64,000 nucleotides of DNA from an uncultured Clostridia bacterium (GTDB lineage Bacteria > Bacillota > Clostridia > TANB77 > CAG-508): NCBI GenBank assembly GCA_944393505.1, contig CALYAK010000003.1, forward strand, positions 48,371-112,370. Direction: 5' to 3'. Each line of letters starts with the position of its first letter. Positions within the stretch are counted from its first letter, which is position 1. The notes beneath the pieces were generated by a model. That model saw nothing but the letters and a program-made list of their open reading frames with translations, made no database searches and was not told the DNA's origin. Both the position numbers and the translations under genes were made by a program. Of the stretch, positions 54,122 to 63,971 are shown one piece after another.

Positions 54122-57100
54122 TTAACATTTTTCTAAATTAGAATCAAAAGTTTCTTGTATTTTCTTACTTATAATTCTCATTTCATTTGTTTTTTCGTAT
54201 ATTTTTTTTTCTTCCAAATCTATTGCATCAATTAATTCTTTTTTTATAATATCATTTTCAATATAAGGTATTTTTAACTTTTTTAAAAGTGGTAAATTTA
54301 ATGATTTTCCAAAAGCTTTTTGATCCGCTACCATATCTACAAAATTGTATTTAAATATATAAAACAAATATTTATTATCTAAATCATTTTTAGGTTCTAA
54401 TCCCATTATAGCTTCATTTGTATATAAATCTTCACCTGCTATTGCCGTTTTTCCTATTGAAAGTTTAAAAGATACTAATGTTGATCCTTTTTTTATTAGT
54501 TTGACATTAGAATTTTGTACTCCTAGATTATTTATCTTTTTAGCTGTATCTGTTATAATACCACCTTTCATATCTGATATCTTAACCCATAAATTTTTTC
54601 CTTGATTGTAATATTTATATTCATATGAGGCTGGTGTACCACCTATTTTTATCCCGTTTTCAACACATATGTCTTCAAGTAATTTATATTCTTGTGATAC
54701 ATATTTAGATATATCATTCGTAATTTTATTCTTATGCTTTTCAATTTCACTTTGTAAATCAAACAACTTATTTTTTTCTTCATCAATAGATGCCAATATT
54801 GATTTTTGAATTGGTATTGGTGGTACAATAATTTGTATATTTTCTAATATTGTTTGATTTATATGTTTTACACCAAGATTATTTGTTAAATAATATAAAT
54901 GTGAATTATTAGATGATAAATAATATGCTAAAAATTCAGGCAATATTTGACTTTCATCACAAACTAATGCATTGATTTGTTGATTTGTTGTACATTCAAA
55001 TGTATTTATAGCTACTTTTCCAAGAGTTGCTGTACAGCTCATCAATACGCTATTTTTTGGAACAATTCTAACTTTATTGTCATCAACTGCTTTCTTAGAG
55101 ACATATTTCGCTGAATTTGTAATATATAAGTCTTCATCAAAATCTTCTAAAGTCACCCACGGAACATCTTTTTTATCCCAATATTCTTTATTCTCTTTAA
55201 AAGGTGTAGAACCTCCTATGGGATCTTGTTTTAATAAATTTCCAAGTCTTTTTACTGTATATCTTGAATTTATTTTAAACCTATCTATTGGCGTAGTTGA
55301 TATTTTTGATATATACTCTTGTCCAATAGCATTAAATTCTATTATATCTTTTAAATTATATACATTTACATTTTCTTCTATAGAATTATCTATTTCAAAT
55401 TCATTATTAATAAAATTATTATATATGCAATAATTTAATTTACTAGAATCAAATATATCTTCTTCATTATATAGTTTGGTTATTAAATTTCCTTTGTCAT
55501 CTAATCTTTTATGCATTCCTTCATATTTTCTTCTTTTACTAAAAGAATAACCTAAAAAATCCACTTGCTCATCTTTACTATTTCCGGTATTTGCAATAAC
55601 TACTTTCTGATTATATGATAATGCATATGTTACTAATTTTTCGATTTCATATCTCTTTATCTCTTCTTGAGAATATTTATTATATTTTTTTAATATTTCC
55701 TTATCCAATTTTTTGCAATTGTTTAATAAAATATTATATTCATCAATATTAATTTCATTGCTATATACATCAGCTAGATATTTACTTACACAATGGTCTA
55801 TACCATTAATAGAAATATCACTTACAAATGGCCCTTCTATTAATTCTCTAACAACACCCTTAACATTATTATAATAATTGTTTGATCTTTTCCTTAAAAA
55901 CAATATTATAGTGTTTGTGCCAGTTTCCATGAATGTACTATCACCTAGAGAAACTATAGATATAATATTAAAGTATTTTAATATTATATTTCTTGCGTCT
56001 GTGTATATTTTCCCATTAGAAAGAATACTTGATGGTAATATTATTCCCGCAACGCCTCCCGGCTTTAATAATTGATATGCCCTTTCTATAAATAAGCATT
56101 CAATTTCAGAACTATTTTCTGTTAGTCTAGAATATAATTCAAATGATTCTTTTGCATTATTTAAATAATTTTTAAATGCATTTACTGAATATGGAGGATT
56201 AGCTACTAAAATATCAAATTGTTCGTTTAGCATATTATTATTTGGATTATACTGTTTTAATTTTCCTTTATAATCTGTACTGGTTCTAAAATTATCTAGC
56301 CCATCTCCATTTATTATAACTGCATCACCATCTCCATTTAAAAAGCAACTTACTTTTGCGCTCTTTATAAGTCTGTAATCTTTTTCTATTCCATATATAT
56401 ATTCTTTAGCCCATCCATACTGTGTATCGGTATTTTTCCATCCTTGCAATTGATCTCTCTGCAACCTGTTTAATGAGTCTGCATTAATTAAATCATTTTT
56501 TATAATATAATCATACCAATCCATAGATTCTGTCAGAAAATGCCCTGTACCAACTGCATAGTCTATCAAATATGGCAAAAAATTCAAATCACCTTCAGAT
56601 ATTTTTTTGTCTATAATTTCTACTATTGGTAACGACTTTAAAATAAATCTTACTATTGGTATTGGTGTAAAAAATTGACCCGCTTCTTGTTTCAAACTGG
56701 TATTTAATAATAATTCAAAAAAATCACCTAGAAATTGCTGTTTATATGAATATCTTATTCTTTTATTTTGTAATAACATAACAACTTCTTTTACAATAGC
56801 TGTATTTTCAGTAAATGTTTTGCTATCAAAAACTTCTTTAAAGGCAAATTCATTATTCTTTTTTAATCTCAAATCATTAAACATTTTTATCAACATAGGA
56901 TCATTTCCTGCTGCTTTTGATATATCATCTTTTGTATAATCTATTAAGTCCTTTTGAAAATATAGCTTCATACCCTTTTTATACAAATCATTTAATCTAG
57001 TCATAAAAGTCTCTTCGTCATCTGATTCTAACCATTGAAAATCTAATATTGGTTTATTATCTTCAAATTCATCAACTATTTTGCATAAAAACAAATTCAT

Positions 57101-57838
57101 CATTTTGTTAAATGCATTTGGCTTATCTGATACTACATTGTGCCTTAAAATCTCTTGAAATTGATTAAAAATTATTTTACTATCTCTCTCATTGAGATCT
57201 TCTAAATCATTGTATGTTAAAGGTTTACTGGAAATATTATATGGCAAATTTCCTATTTCAAATACTCCTGTAGTTATAAACTGTTTGTTCCATCTAGAAA
57301 AAATTTCACTCATAGTATTTGTATCTTCATATTCTTTGTCCATTAATACAATTAAATTGTTATATTTACGTGATTCAAAATCAAATGTATACAATACTAA
57401 TACATCTGCGTTTCTATCTTGCTGATAATAAGAAAATAGCTGTCCTCCATCTTCTAGCATTTGATTTTTTTCTTCCTCTAGTTTTTCATAATTTCTTTTA
57501 CATTCTATAAGCATATATGTCTTATTATTTTTATTTACTGCTATATCTGCAAATCCCTTATACCTATGCCCTAATTTATAAGTTTTCTCTAACTCTATAT
57601 CCTCAGGTTTATAGCCTTGATTTAATAGTCTTATAATACATTCTAATCTAACAATGTTTTCTGGAATTTTAATGTTCAGTGCATCCTCCTTATGTATGAT
57701 AATTTTGTTTCCATAATGTATTTTTTTTGCATTTAAATCAACAGATAATTTATATCCATTTATTATATCATAAAAAACATCTACAACACCATCTTCATAC
57801 TTAAATCCTATATTTAATAATTTATCTTTTAATTCCAT
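54122..57838 (-). CDS. Single-chain restriction-modification enzyme (nuclease + N6-adenine methylase + two specificity domains)
   Basis: 1238 residues. The N-terminus has a PD-(D/E)XK nuclease pattern: KGFADIAVNKNNKTYMLIECKRN (core FADIAV…ECK) near residues 95-117. The methyltransferase region has AVGTGHFLTESMDWYD (motif I) near 430 and VANPPYSVNAF (motif IV, NPPY) near 540. From about 840 come two HsdS-like target-recognition domains: KRLGNLLKQDPIGGSTPF…PWVTLEDF and ICVENGIKIGGTPASY…LWVKISDM, separated by a coiled coil (EEKNKLFDLQSEIEKHKNKI). This is the type IIG/IIL layout, able to methylate and cut alone. No separate hsdR/M/S genes are nearby. Confidence 0.85.
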   Translation of the reverse strand: MELKDKLLNIGFKYEDGVVDVFYDIINGYKLSVDLNAKKIHYGNKIIIHKEDALNIKIPENIVRLECIIRLLNQGYKPEDIELEKTYKLGHRYKGFADIAVNKNNKTYMLIECKRNYEKLEEEKNQMLEDGGQLFSYYQQDRNADVLVLYTFDFESRKYNNLIVLMDKEYEDTNTMSEIFSRWNKQFITTGVFEIGNLPYNISSKPLTYNDLEDLNERDSKIIFNQFQEILRHNVVSDKPNAFNKMMNLFLCKIVDEFEDNKPILDFQWLESDDEETFMTRLNDLYKKGMKLYFQKDLIDYTKDDISKAAGNDPMLIKMFNDLRLKKNNEFAFKEVFDSKTFTENTAIVKEVVMLLQNKRIRYSYKQQFLGDFFELLLNTSLKQEAGQFFTPIPIVRFILKSLPIVEIIDKKISEGDLNFLPYLIDYAVGTGHFLTESMDWYDYIIKNDLINADSLNRLQRDQLQGWKNTDTQYGWAKEYIYGIEKDYRLIKSAKVSCFLNGDGDAVIINGDGLDNFRTSTDYKGKLKQYNPNNNMLNEQFDILVANPPYSVNAFKNYLNNAKESFELYSRLTENSSEIECLFIERAYQLLKPGGVAGIILPSSILSNGKIYTDARNIILKYFNIISIVSLGDSTFMETGTNTIILFLRKRSNNYYNNVKGVVRELIEGPFVSDISINGIDHCVSKYLADVYSNEINIDEYNILLNNCKKLDKEILKKYNKYSQEEIKRYEIEKLVTYALSYNQKVVIANTGNSKDEQVDFLGYSFSKRRKYEGMHKRLDDKGNLITKLYNEEDIFDSSKLNYCIYNNFINNEFEIDNSIEENVNVYNLKDIIEFNAIGQEYISKISTTPIDRFKINSRYTVKRLGNLLKQDPIGGSTPFKENKEYWDKKDVPWVTLEDFDEDLYITNSAKYVSKKAVDDNKVRIVPKNSVLMSCTATLGKVAINTFECTTNQQINALVCDESQILPEFLAYYLSSNNSHLYYLTNNLGVKHINQTILENIQIIVPPIPIQKSILASIDEEKNKLFDLQSEIEKHKNKITNDISKYVSQEYKLLEDICVENGIKIGGTPASYEYKYYNQGKNLWVKISDMKGGIITDTAKKINNLGVQNSNVKLIKKGSTLVSFKLSIGKTAIAGEDLYTNEAIMGLEPKNDLDNKYLFYIFKYNFVDMVADQKAFGKSLNLPLLKKLKIPYIENDIIKKELIDAIDLEEKKIYEKTNEMRIISKKIQETFDSNLEKC

Positions 57839-58269
57839 TTATTCGCCCCCAATATATTCTAACATTTATTCAAAAAAAAGAAAAGCCCCTAGGCTATTTT
57901 TTTTAATTTTTTTACAAAATCAATCATATATTTTATTCTTATAATACTTATTATTAATTTAATCTTATTTTTTCTACAAAAAATATTTACTTTTTATATT
58001 AAATATTAGATTATTATATAATTTACCATTTTCATTAAAAATTTTTCATCATAATTTAAGTACACATTTAATTTCCAATATCTTTTTTCATCAACTTCTC
58101 TTTTTTGGGGATTGGGGGTTCCCCATATTTGAATTTGTGGGAGTACAAATTCAGTGCTGGCTAGGACAATACACATACTCTTTTTCATATTTTTATTAGA
58201 ATATTTTTATAAAAATGCTTGAATTTATATAAATAGTCCAAGCATTTTTTTCACATTATTTAATTGGTT
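57839..58269. other. Gap with a fragmentary frame
   Basis: About 430 bases, very AT-rich, with no convincing gene. On the minus strand 58006-58188 can encode 60 residues containing STEFVLPQIQIWGTPNPQK, which looks like part of a mobile-element protein, but it has no ribosome site. At 58209-58250 a long ATGCTTG/CAAGCAT hairpin forms the terminator of tnpV. Confidence 0.35.
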
Positions 58270-58620
58270 CTATAAGAAAATTATTTTATTTAATACTATT
58301 TCTTGAGTAGAATTTGCAATATTATTCATCATTTGTACCCATTTTATTTGATCTTTTTTCTTTAATTCTTCATCAATTTTTAGTTGTTTTTTCATACACC
58401 TCATTAAATTAAATTCCATTTCATTTGCTTTAGCTTCTATTTCGAATAAGTACTCTGTTAACTTATCTTCCATTAATAATTTTTGATAAAATGGTTTCAT
58501 TTCATATTTAATAAATTTTAATCTTAGCTTTGCATATCTTCCTAATTTTATACTTTTTTTATCCTTTAATTTTAAATCTGGTATTAAATAATCTCCTTGT
58601 TTCGTGTAAGTTATTTTCAT
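58270..58620 (-). CDS. TnpV-family transposon-associated protein
   Basis: 116 residues starting MKITYTKQGDYLIPDLKL, then GRYAKLRLKFIKYEMKPFYQKLLMEDKL, which matches TnpV, a small helical protein carried by many Bacillota transposons and mobilisable elements. Function is unproven. It has a good AGGAGG site and its own terminator. Confidence 0.8.
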   Translation of the reverse strand: MKITYTKQGDYLIPDLKLKDKKSIKLGRYAKLRLKFIKYEMKPFYQKLLMEDKLTEYLFEIEAKANEMEFNLMRCMKKQLKIDEELKKKDQIKWVQMMNNIANSTQEIVLNKIIFL

Positions 58621-58814
58621 TTTTTCTTCCTCCTTTTATTAAATTTTTCTTTACTTTTTTAAATTATTGCATTAAAATATTATTATAATTTTCATTAAAG
58701 TTAGTATTTAGTTTGACGGCTTATACTAGCTTTTTTTATATTACTTAACATATAAATTTTCTTTTCAGTTTGTAAAATAGTCTCATCTACTTTTTTCTAT
58801 TCTTATCTATAGCG

Positions 58815-59243
58815 TTACTCTAACATTTCTGTAACGTTATTTCCCATTTTACTTTTTTCACGAAATTTTCTTTGTCGTTCTCTATTACTTTTTCTTATCT
58901 CTTCTAATTTATCTGCACTTTGATACTTGCTCCAATTTTTTATTACATAGCAATTTTCTTCAAGATTTATTATTTTTAATTCAATAAACTTATTTAATAT
59001 TTCTTCAACTTTTTTAATAGATTTTCCTAAAATTTTTGATAATTGTTGCACATTTAATGGATTATTCTCCCCTATAATTAGTTTTCCTTTCATATTACAT
59101 TGTCCAGCTATAGTTAACAATTGTATCCATATTCTGAAATACGTATCCCCATTACGTTCATTCAATAATAATGCAATTTTTCTATTTGAAAAAATATTTG
59201 TGCTAAGTTTTATCCATGATACCTCTGCCATACCTCCTTTCAC
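58815..59243 (-). CDS. Phage replisome organiser-type N-terminal domain protein
   Basis: 142 residues. VSWIKLSTNIFSNRKIALLLNERNGDTYFRIWIQLLTIAGQ is the N-terminal winged-helix segment of phage replisome organisers/DnaD-like initiators; residues after 85 are basic (RKSNRERQRKFREKSK). The start is uncertain: GTG at 59241-59243, or the ATG four codons later, which sits too close to its GGAGG. Suggests autonomous replication of the element. Confidence 0.7.
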   Translation of the reverse strand: MKGGMAEVSWIKLSTNIFSNRKIALLLNERNGDTYFRIWIQLLTIAGQCNMKGKLIIGENNPLNVQQLSKILGKSIKKVEEILNKFIELKIINLEENCYVIKNWSKYQSADKLEEIRKSNRERQRKFREKSKMGNNVTEMLE

Positions 59244-59254
59244 CTTTCTTTCAA

Positions 59255-59455
59255 CTAATTAGCTATTGAATCTTGTTCTTTTTTGGTTAAATAATCATCT
59301 AATGCTTGCACTCTAAACAAGAACTTTCCTCCAACTTTTGAACATGGTAATTGTTTTCTTCTTACTAATTGATTAGTAAGCCAATAACTAATTCCTAAAT
59401 ATTCTGCTGCCTCCTTCATGGTTAATGTTGTTCTTTCTACTGTTTTTAAGTTCAC
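59255..59455 (-). CDS. Excisionase-type helix-turn-helix protein
   Basis: 66 residues when started at the GTG at 59453-59455 (GGAGG eight bases upstream). TLTMKEAAEYLGISYWLTNQLVRRKQLPCSKVGGKFLFRVQALDDYL is the MerR-like HTH_17 fold of excisionases (Xis). Lies 12 bases before the replisome-organiser gene. Probably directs excision with the integrase at the far end. Confidence 0.8.
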   Translation of the reverse strand: MNLKTVERTTLTMKEAAEYLGISYWLTNQLVRRKQLPCSKVGGKFLFRVQALDDYLTKKEQDSIAN

Positions 59456-59624
59456 TATTGTATCCTCCTTTCTTTTGTTCAATGGTACCCATTGACTTTT
59501 GTTAACAATTGAATTATATTAATTTTAGTTAACAGGTACAAGATTTTTACTGAAAGTTTTTGAAAATTGATAACTATTAAAAATGATTTTTCTCAATATT
59601 TATTAGTTAACAAGGAGGTATAAA

Positions 59625-60767
59625 ATGCCATTAACAGCTTTAAGTTCAATAGAAGTAAGCTTATATAATACAAGAGCAAATGAAATAAATAGGTTTCTAA
59701 CCATTAACACTGCAAACTCTAATTTATTGTTTTGTAAAAATGCAACATCTATAAAATCTGATCTTTTAATAAATTATAACTATAATAATATTCATCTTGG
59801 AGAATATTTAATAGCATTTTTAAATTTAGATTTGACAAAATTCAATGATTTTTTTAACTACTTTTGTACTTTTATATTTGAATATATTGAAGATATTCCC
59901 GAAAAAGACAGAAACAAAATATTATCTAATTTGAATCTACATACAAAATATTTTGATATAGAAGAACCAAAACATATCGTTGATAGTGAAGTCCTAAAAA
60001 AATACTCTAAGCAATATTTTGAGAATAAAGAAGAACAAGATTATTTATTAAAAATGCAGCAATTATTTAGAGATTCTGTTGATTACATATATAATAACAA
60101 TAAGGATAAAAAATTAGAAAAATTAAGTACATATGAAAGATTTTATATATTACAAAATATTAATAAAGAAATAAGAGAATTTTCGAAAAAATACATGTGT
60201 CATTATGACTTGGAATTTTCTTTACATGATAAAAACTTCATGCTTAATATATTAGAAAATATTACAAATAAATCAAAAAATCCTTTATCTGATGAAGATT
60301 TTTTAATCAATAATTTATTAGAGAGAAATCAAATAGGAAATAAAGTTTATGGAGTTGGACCTATTTTTAAAACATTGGATATTTATGCATATTTTTATAT
60401 TGTTCTTTATCATATAACTTTAAATAAATATGAGTACATAAAGAAATGTAATGTTTGTGGACATTATTTTTTATCAAAAAAAGAAACTACTCTATACTGT
60501 AATAATAAATATACAGATAAAATAACTTGTAAAGAATATGGAATAAAAACATCTCAAAAGAGAAAAGAAAATGAAGAACCTGTATATGGTAAATATAGAC
60601 AAATATATGCAAAAAAAGCTATGGCTGTTAAAAGAAATCCAGATATTGAATATTACAAAACTAATTATGAAAAATGGAAAAAAGAAGCTAAAGAATTTAT
60701 TAGTGATATAAAATCAAGTAAAAAAACATATGATGAATTTGATGAATGGCTAGATATAAGTAAATAG
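59625..60767 (+). CDS. DUF6076-like zinc-ribbon protein
   Basis: 380 residues. The first 270 are helical and unknown. The C-terminal part has KKCNVCGHYFLSKKETTLYCNN then KITCKEYG, a CxxC…C…C zinc site followed by SQKRK, as in DUF6076 proteins of mobile elements (I recall the family by this ending only). Starts after AAGGAGG. Divergent from the excisionase gene. Confidence 0.6.
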   Translation: MPLTALSSIEVSLYNTRANEINRFLTINTANSNLLFCKNATSIKSDLLINYNYNNIHLGEYLIAFLNLDLTKFNDFFNYFCTFIFEYIEDIPEKDRNKILSNLNLHTKYFDIEEPKHIVDSEVLKKYSKQYFENKEEQDYLLKMQQLFRDSVDYIYNNNKDKKLEKLSTYERFYILQNINKEIREFSKKYMCHYDLEFSLHDKNFMLNILENITNKSKNPLSDEDFLINNLLERNQIGNKVYGVGPIFKTLDIYAYFYIVLYHITLNKYEYIKKCNVCGHYFLSKKETTLYCNNKYTDKITCKEYGIKTSQKRKENEEPVYGKYRQIYAKKAMAVKRNPDIEYYKTNYEKWKKEAKEFISDIKSSKKTYDEFDEWLDISK

Positions 60768-60976
60768 AATTTGACATATACGCTTTTTTGTGTTACAATT
60801 ATATTACAATATTTTTACAATAATATTATTTTTAGATTTATATTATTATTATTATTGATTATTTTTTTAAAATATTGTATATTAAAGTTAATAAATCATA
60901 TACTAGTTTTATAACTAGTTATTTTCCAATTATTTTAAATAATTTGGAACTGTTGATTCGCATAGCGAAAACAACA

Positions 60977-61007
60977 CGAAAAGGAATTGAATTATCAATT
61001 CCTTTTT
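60977..61007. terminator. Bidirectional terminator
   Basis: AAAGGAATTGA/TCAATTCCTTT stem with T5, between convergent genes. Confidence 0.75.
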
Positions 61008-61621
61008 ACTTTTCCAAACAATTTGTTTAATTCTCTTTTTTTATTTTCATTAAATACAGGATATGCACAAATAATCATATAATAATCACCTCTAATTAAA
61101 TCCTGAATTTCTTTTAACTTAATATAATAATATATTGATTCATCATTATACCTTATATGTATAAATTTTTCTTTTTTACTTTTATTCTTAACAAAGCTTT
61201 CTTCTTCATATATATCTATACCATCCATTTGTGAAGTATTTATATTGGTAAAAATCTTTTTAAACAACCTTAATAAACCCATTCTATAAATACATATTGC
61301 CCTTTGTTCTCCATTATGCTTTAATGTATACGTTCTTTCTAAACAATTCTTACAAAAGTTATCATATTTTAGTTTTAAACATGGTTTAGGTATATAAAAC
61401 TCTTTGTTTTTTTCAGAAAAGGAACATAAATGTATAAATTGAGAATATATTTTATTTCCTTTTACTTCAACTGTATATCTTCCAAAATCGACTCTCTTAC
61501 CATTGTATTTTATCTTTTGTCTTATAGAATTATTATAATACTTATTCATACTATTTAAATACTGATTTATGTTACATTCTTCTATAGAGTTATATGGATA
61601 TTTATCAATCAATTCTAACAT
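60995..61621 (-). CDS. Unrecognised partner of the DUF3800 gene
   Basis: 208 residues, Lys/Asn/Tyr-rich. Four cysteines in CLKLKYDNFCKNCLERTY and CIYRMG near residues 81-110 could bind zinc. No membrane helix. The ATG follows the DUF3800 stop directly (TAAATG), so both are co-translated. No family known to me; with its partner it may form a defence or RNA-processing pair. Confidence 0.5.
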   Translation of the reverse strand: MLELIDKYPYNSIEECNINQYLNSMNKYYNNSIRQKIKYNGKRVDFGRYTVEVKGNKIYSQFIHLCSFSEKNKEFYIPKPCLKLKYDNFCKNCLERTYTLKHNGEQRAICIYRMGLLRLFKKIFTNINTSQMDGIDIYEEESFVKNKSKKEKFIHIRYNDESIYYYIKLKEIQDLIRGDYYMIICAYPVFNENKKRELNKLFGKVKRN

Positions 61622-62359
61622 TTATCTATATTCTCCTATTGGATTCCATATAAACAAATTAAATTTCATCTCATATGGAGATGTCTTTTCATTTAACTTA
61701 CAACCATATTTTCCCTCTATATATTTAACTATTTCATCTTTGACACCAGCTCCAGCATTATTTTTGTATAAATTTCTATTTCTATATGTAACTGCACCCA
61801 AAAACAAATCTAACATTTGCATTAATTCTGACTCCCTTGAATTAATTTGTTTTATTTCAAAGTCAAAATTTTTATGTATAGAATATGAATTTTTATGATT
61901 TATTAATCTTCTTTTAACCTCTTTCAATCTATACAACGTTTCTTTTTCTTTTTGATCAAATAGTAAAAAATAACTATAATTTTCATCTATTACCTTATTT
62001 AATAAAAAATAATACATTTTATAATACCAGTTAATATATTTTCCTTGATTAAATTTATCATGATCTAATTTTGTTTTTCCTTTTGCTAACAAAATCCTTA
62101 CACCTAATTCTTTGGTATTATAAAAGTAATCAATTAATTCTTTATAATAATTCATTTTACCTTTTGTAACTTTTGTCCACTTTATTTCTGTCCATGAATC
62201 TATACCATGTTTAACCTTTAATTCTCTTAACTCTCTAAAAAACTTTTCTTTTAAATTTTGAGGACAATATATAAAACCAATTGCCATTACATCATTTCCA
62301 TCATGTTCTAATGGGCAACTCTCATCACTATATAATAAAAAATCTACTTTCTTTTTCAT
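61622..62359 (-). CDS. DUF3800-family (RNase H-like) protein
   Basis: 245 residues. FLLYSDESCPLEHDG near residues 7-21 is the start of DUF3800, with further acidic residues in SWTEIKWTKV, YFLLFDQKE and SELMQMLDLFLGAVTY, the pattern of an RNase H-like nuclease. The family is common in defence islands and integrated elements. GGGGGAAAAATG ribosome site. Coupled to the downstream unknown gene. Confidence 0.75.
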   Translation of the reverse strand: MKKKVDFLLYSDESCPLEHDGNDVMAIGFIYCPQNLKEKFFRELRELKVKHGIDSWTEIKWTKVTKGKMNYYKELIDYFYNTKELGVRILLAKGKTKLDHDKFNQGKYINWYYKMYYFLLNKVIDENYSYFLLFDQKEKETLYRLKEVKRRLINHKNSYSIHKNFDFEIKQINSRESELMQMLDLFLGAVTYRNRNLYKNNAGAGVKDEIVKYIEGKYGCKLNEKTSPYEMKFNLFIWNPIGEYR

Positions 62360-62531
62360 TTTTCCCCCTATGCTTTATTATGAAGTAATTATAACACTAT
62401 TCTTAATAAAAGTAAATTTTTTATCAATTAATTTTAATACTTGCATTTTGTTAACTATTATGATAACATGTTTATAGTTAACATTTTACTGGCCAACCAT
62501 TATATAACTCGAAAGGAGGTGAAACAGAGTA

Positions 62532-63719
62532 ATGGTCGGGAGTATTGAAAAAAGAGGCAAAAATAGTTACAGGCTAATAGTTTGTCATGGTTTCAATTTA
62601 GACGGAAAACCCATTCGTCATACTAAAACTGTTCATGCTACTAAAGCACAAGCTAAAATTGAACTTGCAAAGTTTGTTACCGAAGTAGAGCAAGGTACAG
62701 TTATTGAAGGTAAGTCTATAACATTTAAAGAGTTTACCGAAATATGGAAAAGAGATTATGGATCTAAAGAATTAGCACCTTCTACCTATAGAAGATATTT
62801 AGGAATGCTAGAATCAAGAATACTACCCTATCTTGGACACTTTAGGTTAGATAAGATTAAACCTACTGATATTATGAAATTCTATGATATGTTAGATAAA
62901 GATACTCAAATAAGACGTATAAAAAGTAATAATGGTTATAGAACATTAAAACCTTTATCTCAAAAGACAATATTAGAGCACCATAGACTAATTAGAGCAA
63001 TGTTACACAAAGCTGTATATTGGCAATTATTATTTAATAATCCTTGTGAAAGAGTTCAGCCACCCAAAAGTAAAAAGCCTAAAAGAAGATACTACGATGA
63101 TGAACAATGTAAAATTCTTATCGCAAATCTTAATGAACTATCTACAGAAGATATTAAATATAAAGTAGCAATAACTCTAACAATTTTTACAGGAGTAAGG
63201 CTTGGTGAACTTATGGGATTAGAATGGTCTGATATTGATTTTACAAATGGAATTGTTAGTATCAATAAATCAAGTCAATATTTAGCTGATAAAGGTGTAT
63301 TTACAAAAACTCCAAAAACAGAAAGTTCTATAAGAGATGTCGCAATTCCTAATTTCGTTATTTCTTTACTTGAGGAATATAGAATATGGTATGAACAACA
63401 AAAATCAATTTGCGGCGAATTATGGATTGATTCTGATAGGTTATTTGTTCAGTCAGATGGTAAACCTATGCATCCGTCAACTATTAGTAAATGGTTTGTT
63501 AAATTTGTTAAAGAAATAGGGCTACCTGTAATTAATTTTCATGGTTTAAGGCATACAAATGCTACTTTACTTATATCACAAAATATTGACGTAGCAGTTG
63601 TTGCTGCAAGACTAGGACATGCACAAATTACTACAACATTTAATTTTTATGTGCATCCTATCATTTCCCACAACAAAAGTGCTGGAAATGTATTACAAAA
63701 TTTATTAATACCAAATTAG
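62532..63719 (+). CDS. int: Tyrosine site-specific integrase
   Basis: 395 residues with the three-domain architecture of Tn916/phage integrases. About 1-60 is an AP2-like arm-binding domain (GSIEKRGKNSYRLIVCHGFNL), 65-165 the core-binding SAM-like domain, and 185-385 the catalytic domain. Catalytic residues: Arg in FTGVRLGELMGLEW, H-x-x-R in NFHGLRHTNATLL, His in RLGHAQITTTF and Tyr in FNFYVHPI. AAAGGAGG lies 12 bases upstream. Next to candidate arm repeats at 63847-63864. Confidence 0.95.
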   Translation: MVGSIEKRGKNSYRLIVCHGFNLDGKPIRHTKTVHATKAQAKIELAKFVTEVEQGTVIEGKSITFKEFTEIWKRDYGSKELAPSTYRRYLGMLESRILPYLGHFRLDKIKPTDIMKFYDMLDKDTQIRRIKSNNGYRTLKPLSQKTILEHHRLIRAMLHKAVYWQLLFNNPCERVQPPKSKKPKRRYYDDEQCKILIANLNELSTEDIKYKVAITLTIFTGVRLGELMGLEWSDIDFTNGIVSINKSSQYLADKGVFTKTPKTESSIRDVAIPNFVISLLEEYRIWYEQQKSICGELWIDSDRLFVQSDGKPMHPSTISKWFVKFVKEIGLPVINFHGLRHTNATLLISQNIDVAVVAARLGHAQITTTFNFYVHPIISHNKSAGNVLQNLLIPN

Positions 63720-63846
63720 AAACTACTTTTTTCAATAAATCACAAAATTACTTTGTCGGAAATAAAATCAGTAAAAAACAAATTATAAATCCCCTTGTTT
63801 TTTACTGATATACATAGTCTTTTGAGGAATTAAAAAGTAAAAATAC

Positions 63847-63864
63847 TTCCCAAAAATTCCCCAA
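63847..63864. repeat. Candidate integrase arm repeats, right end
   Basis: TTCCCAA and TTCCCCAA lie 10 bases apart, 128 bases past the integrase. A matching pair at 11-base period lies at 51608-51625, 12.2 kb away. Such spaced direct repeats are the usual arm sites of Tn916-type integrases. Confidence 0.45.
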
Positions 63865-63914
63865 TTCGACATAACAATGCCATTTATAAGCATTATTGCA
63901 ACCAATTTTCAAGC

Positions 63915-63950
63915 AATAAAAAGTCACTAAAACCGTTACAGTTCTAGTGA
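63915..63950 (-). terminator. Terminator facing a gene beyond the right edge
   Basis: TCACTA…TAGTGA stem with A/C-rich loop; U5 tract on the minus strand. It probably ends a minus-strand transcript entering from the right. Confidence 0.55.
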
Positions 63951-63959
63951 TATATACTT

Positions 63960-63971
63960 TGGTTGCGGGGA
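63960..63971. other. 12-base match to the initiator tRNA 3' end
   Basis: TGGTTGCGGGGA is the complement of TCCCCGCAACCA, the usual 3' end of initiator tRNA-Met. The adjacent bases do not continue a tRNA. It may be an attachment-site remnant. Confidence 0.3.
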
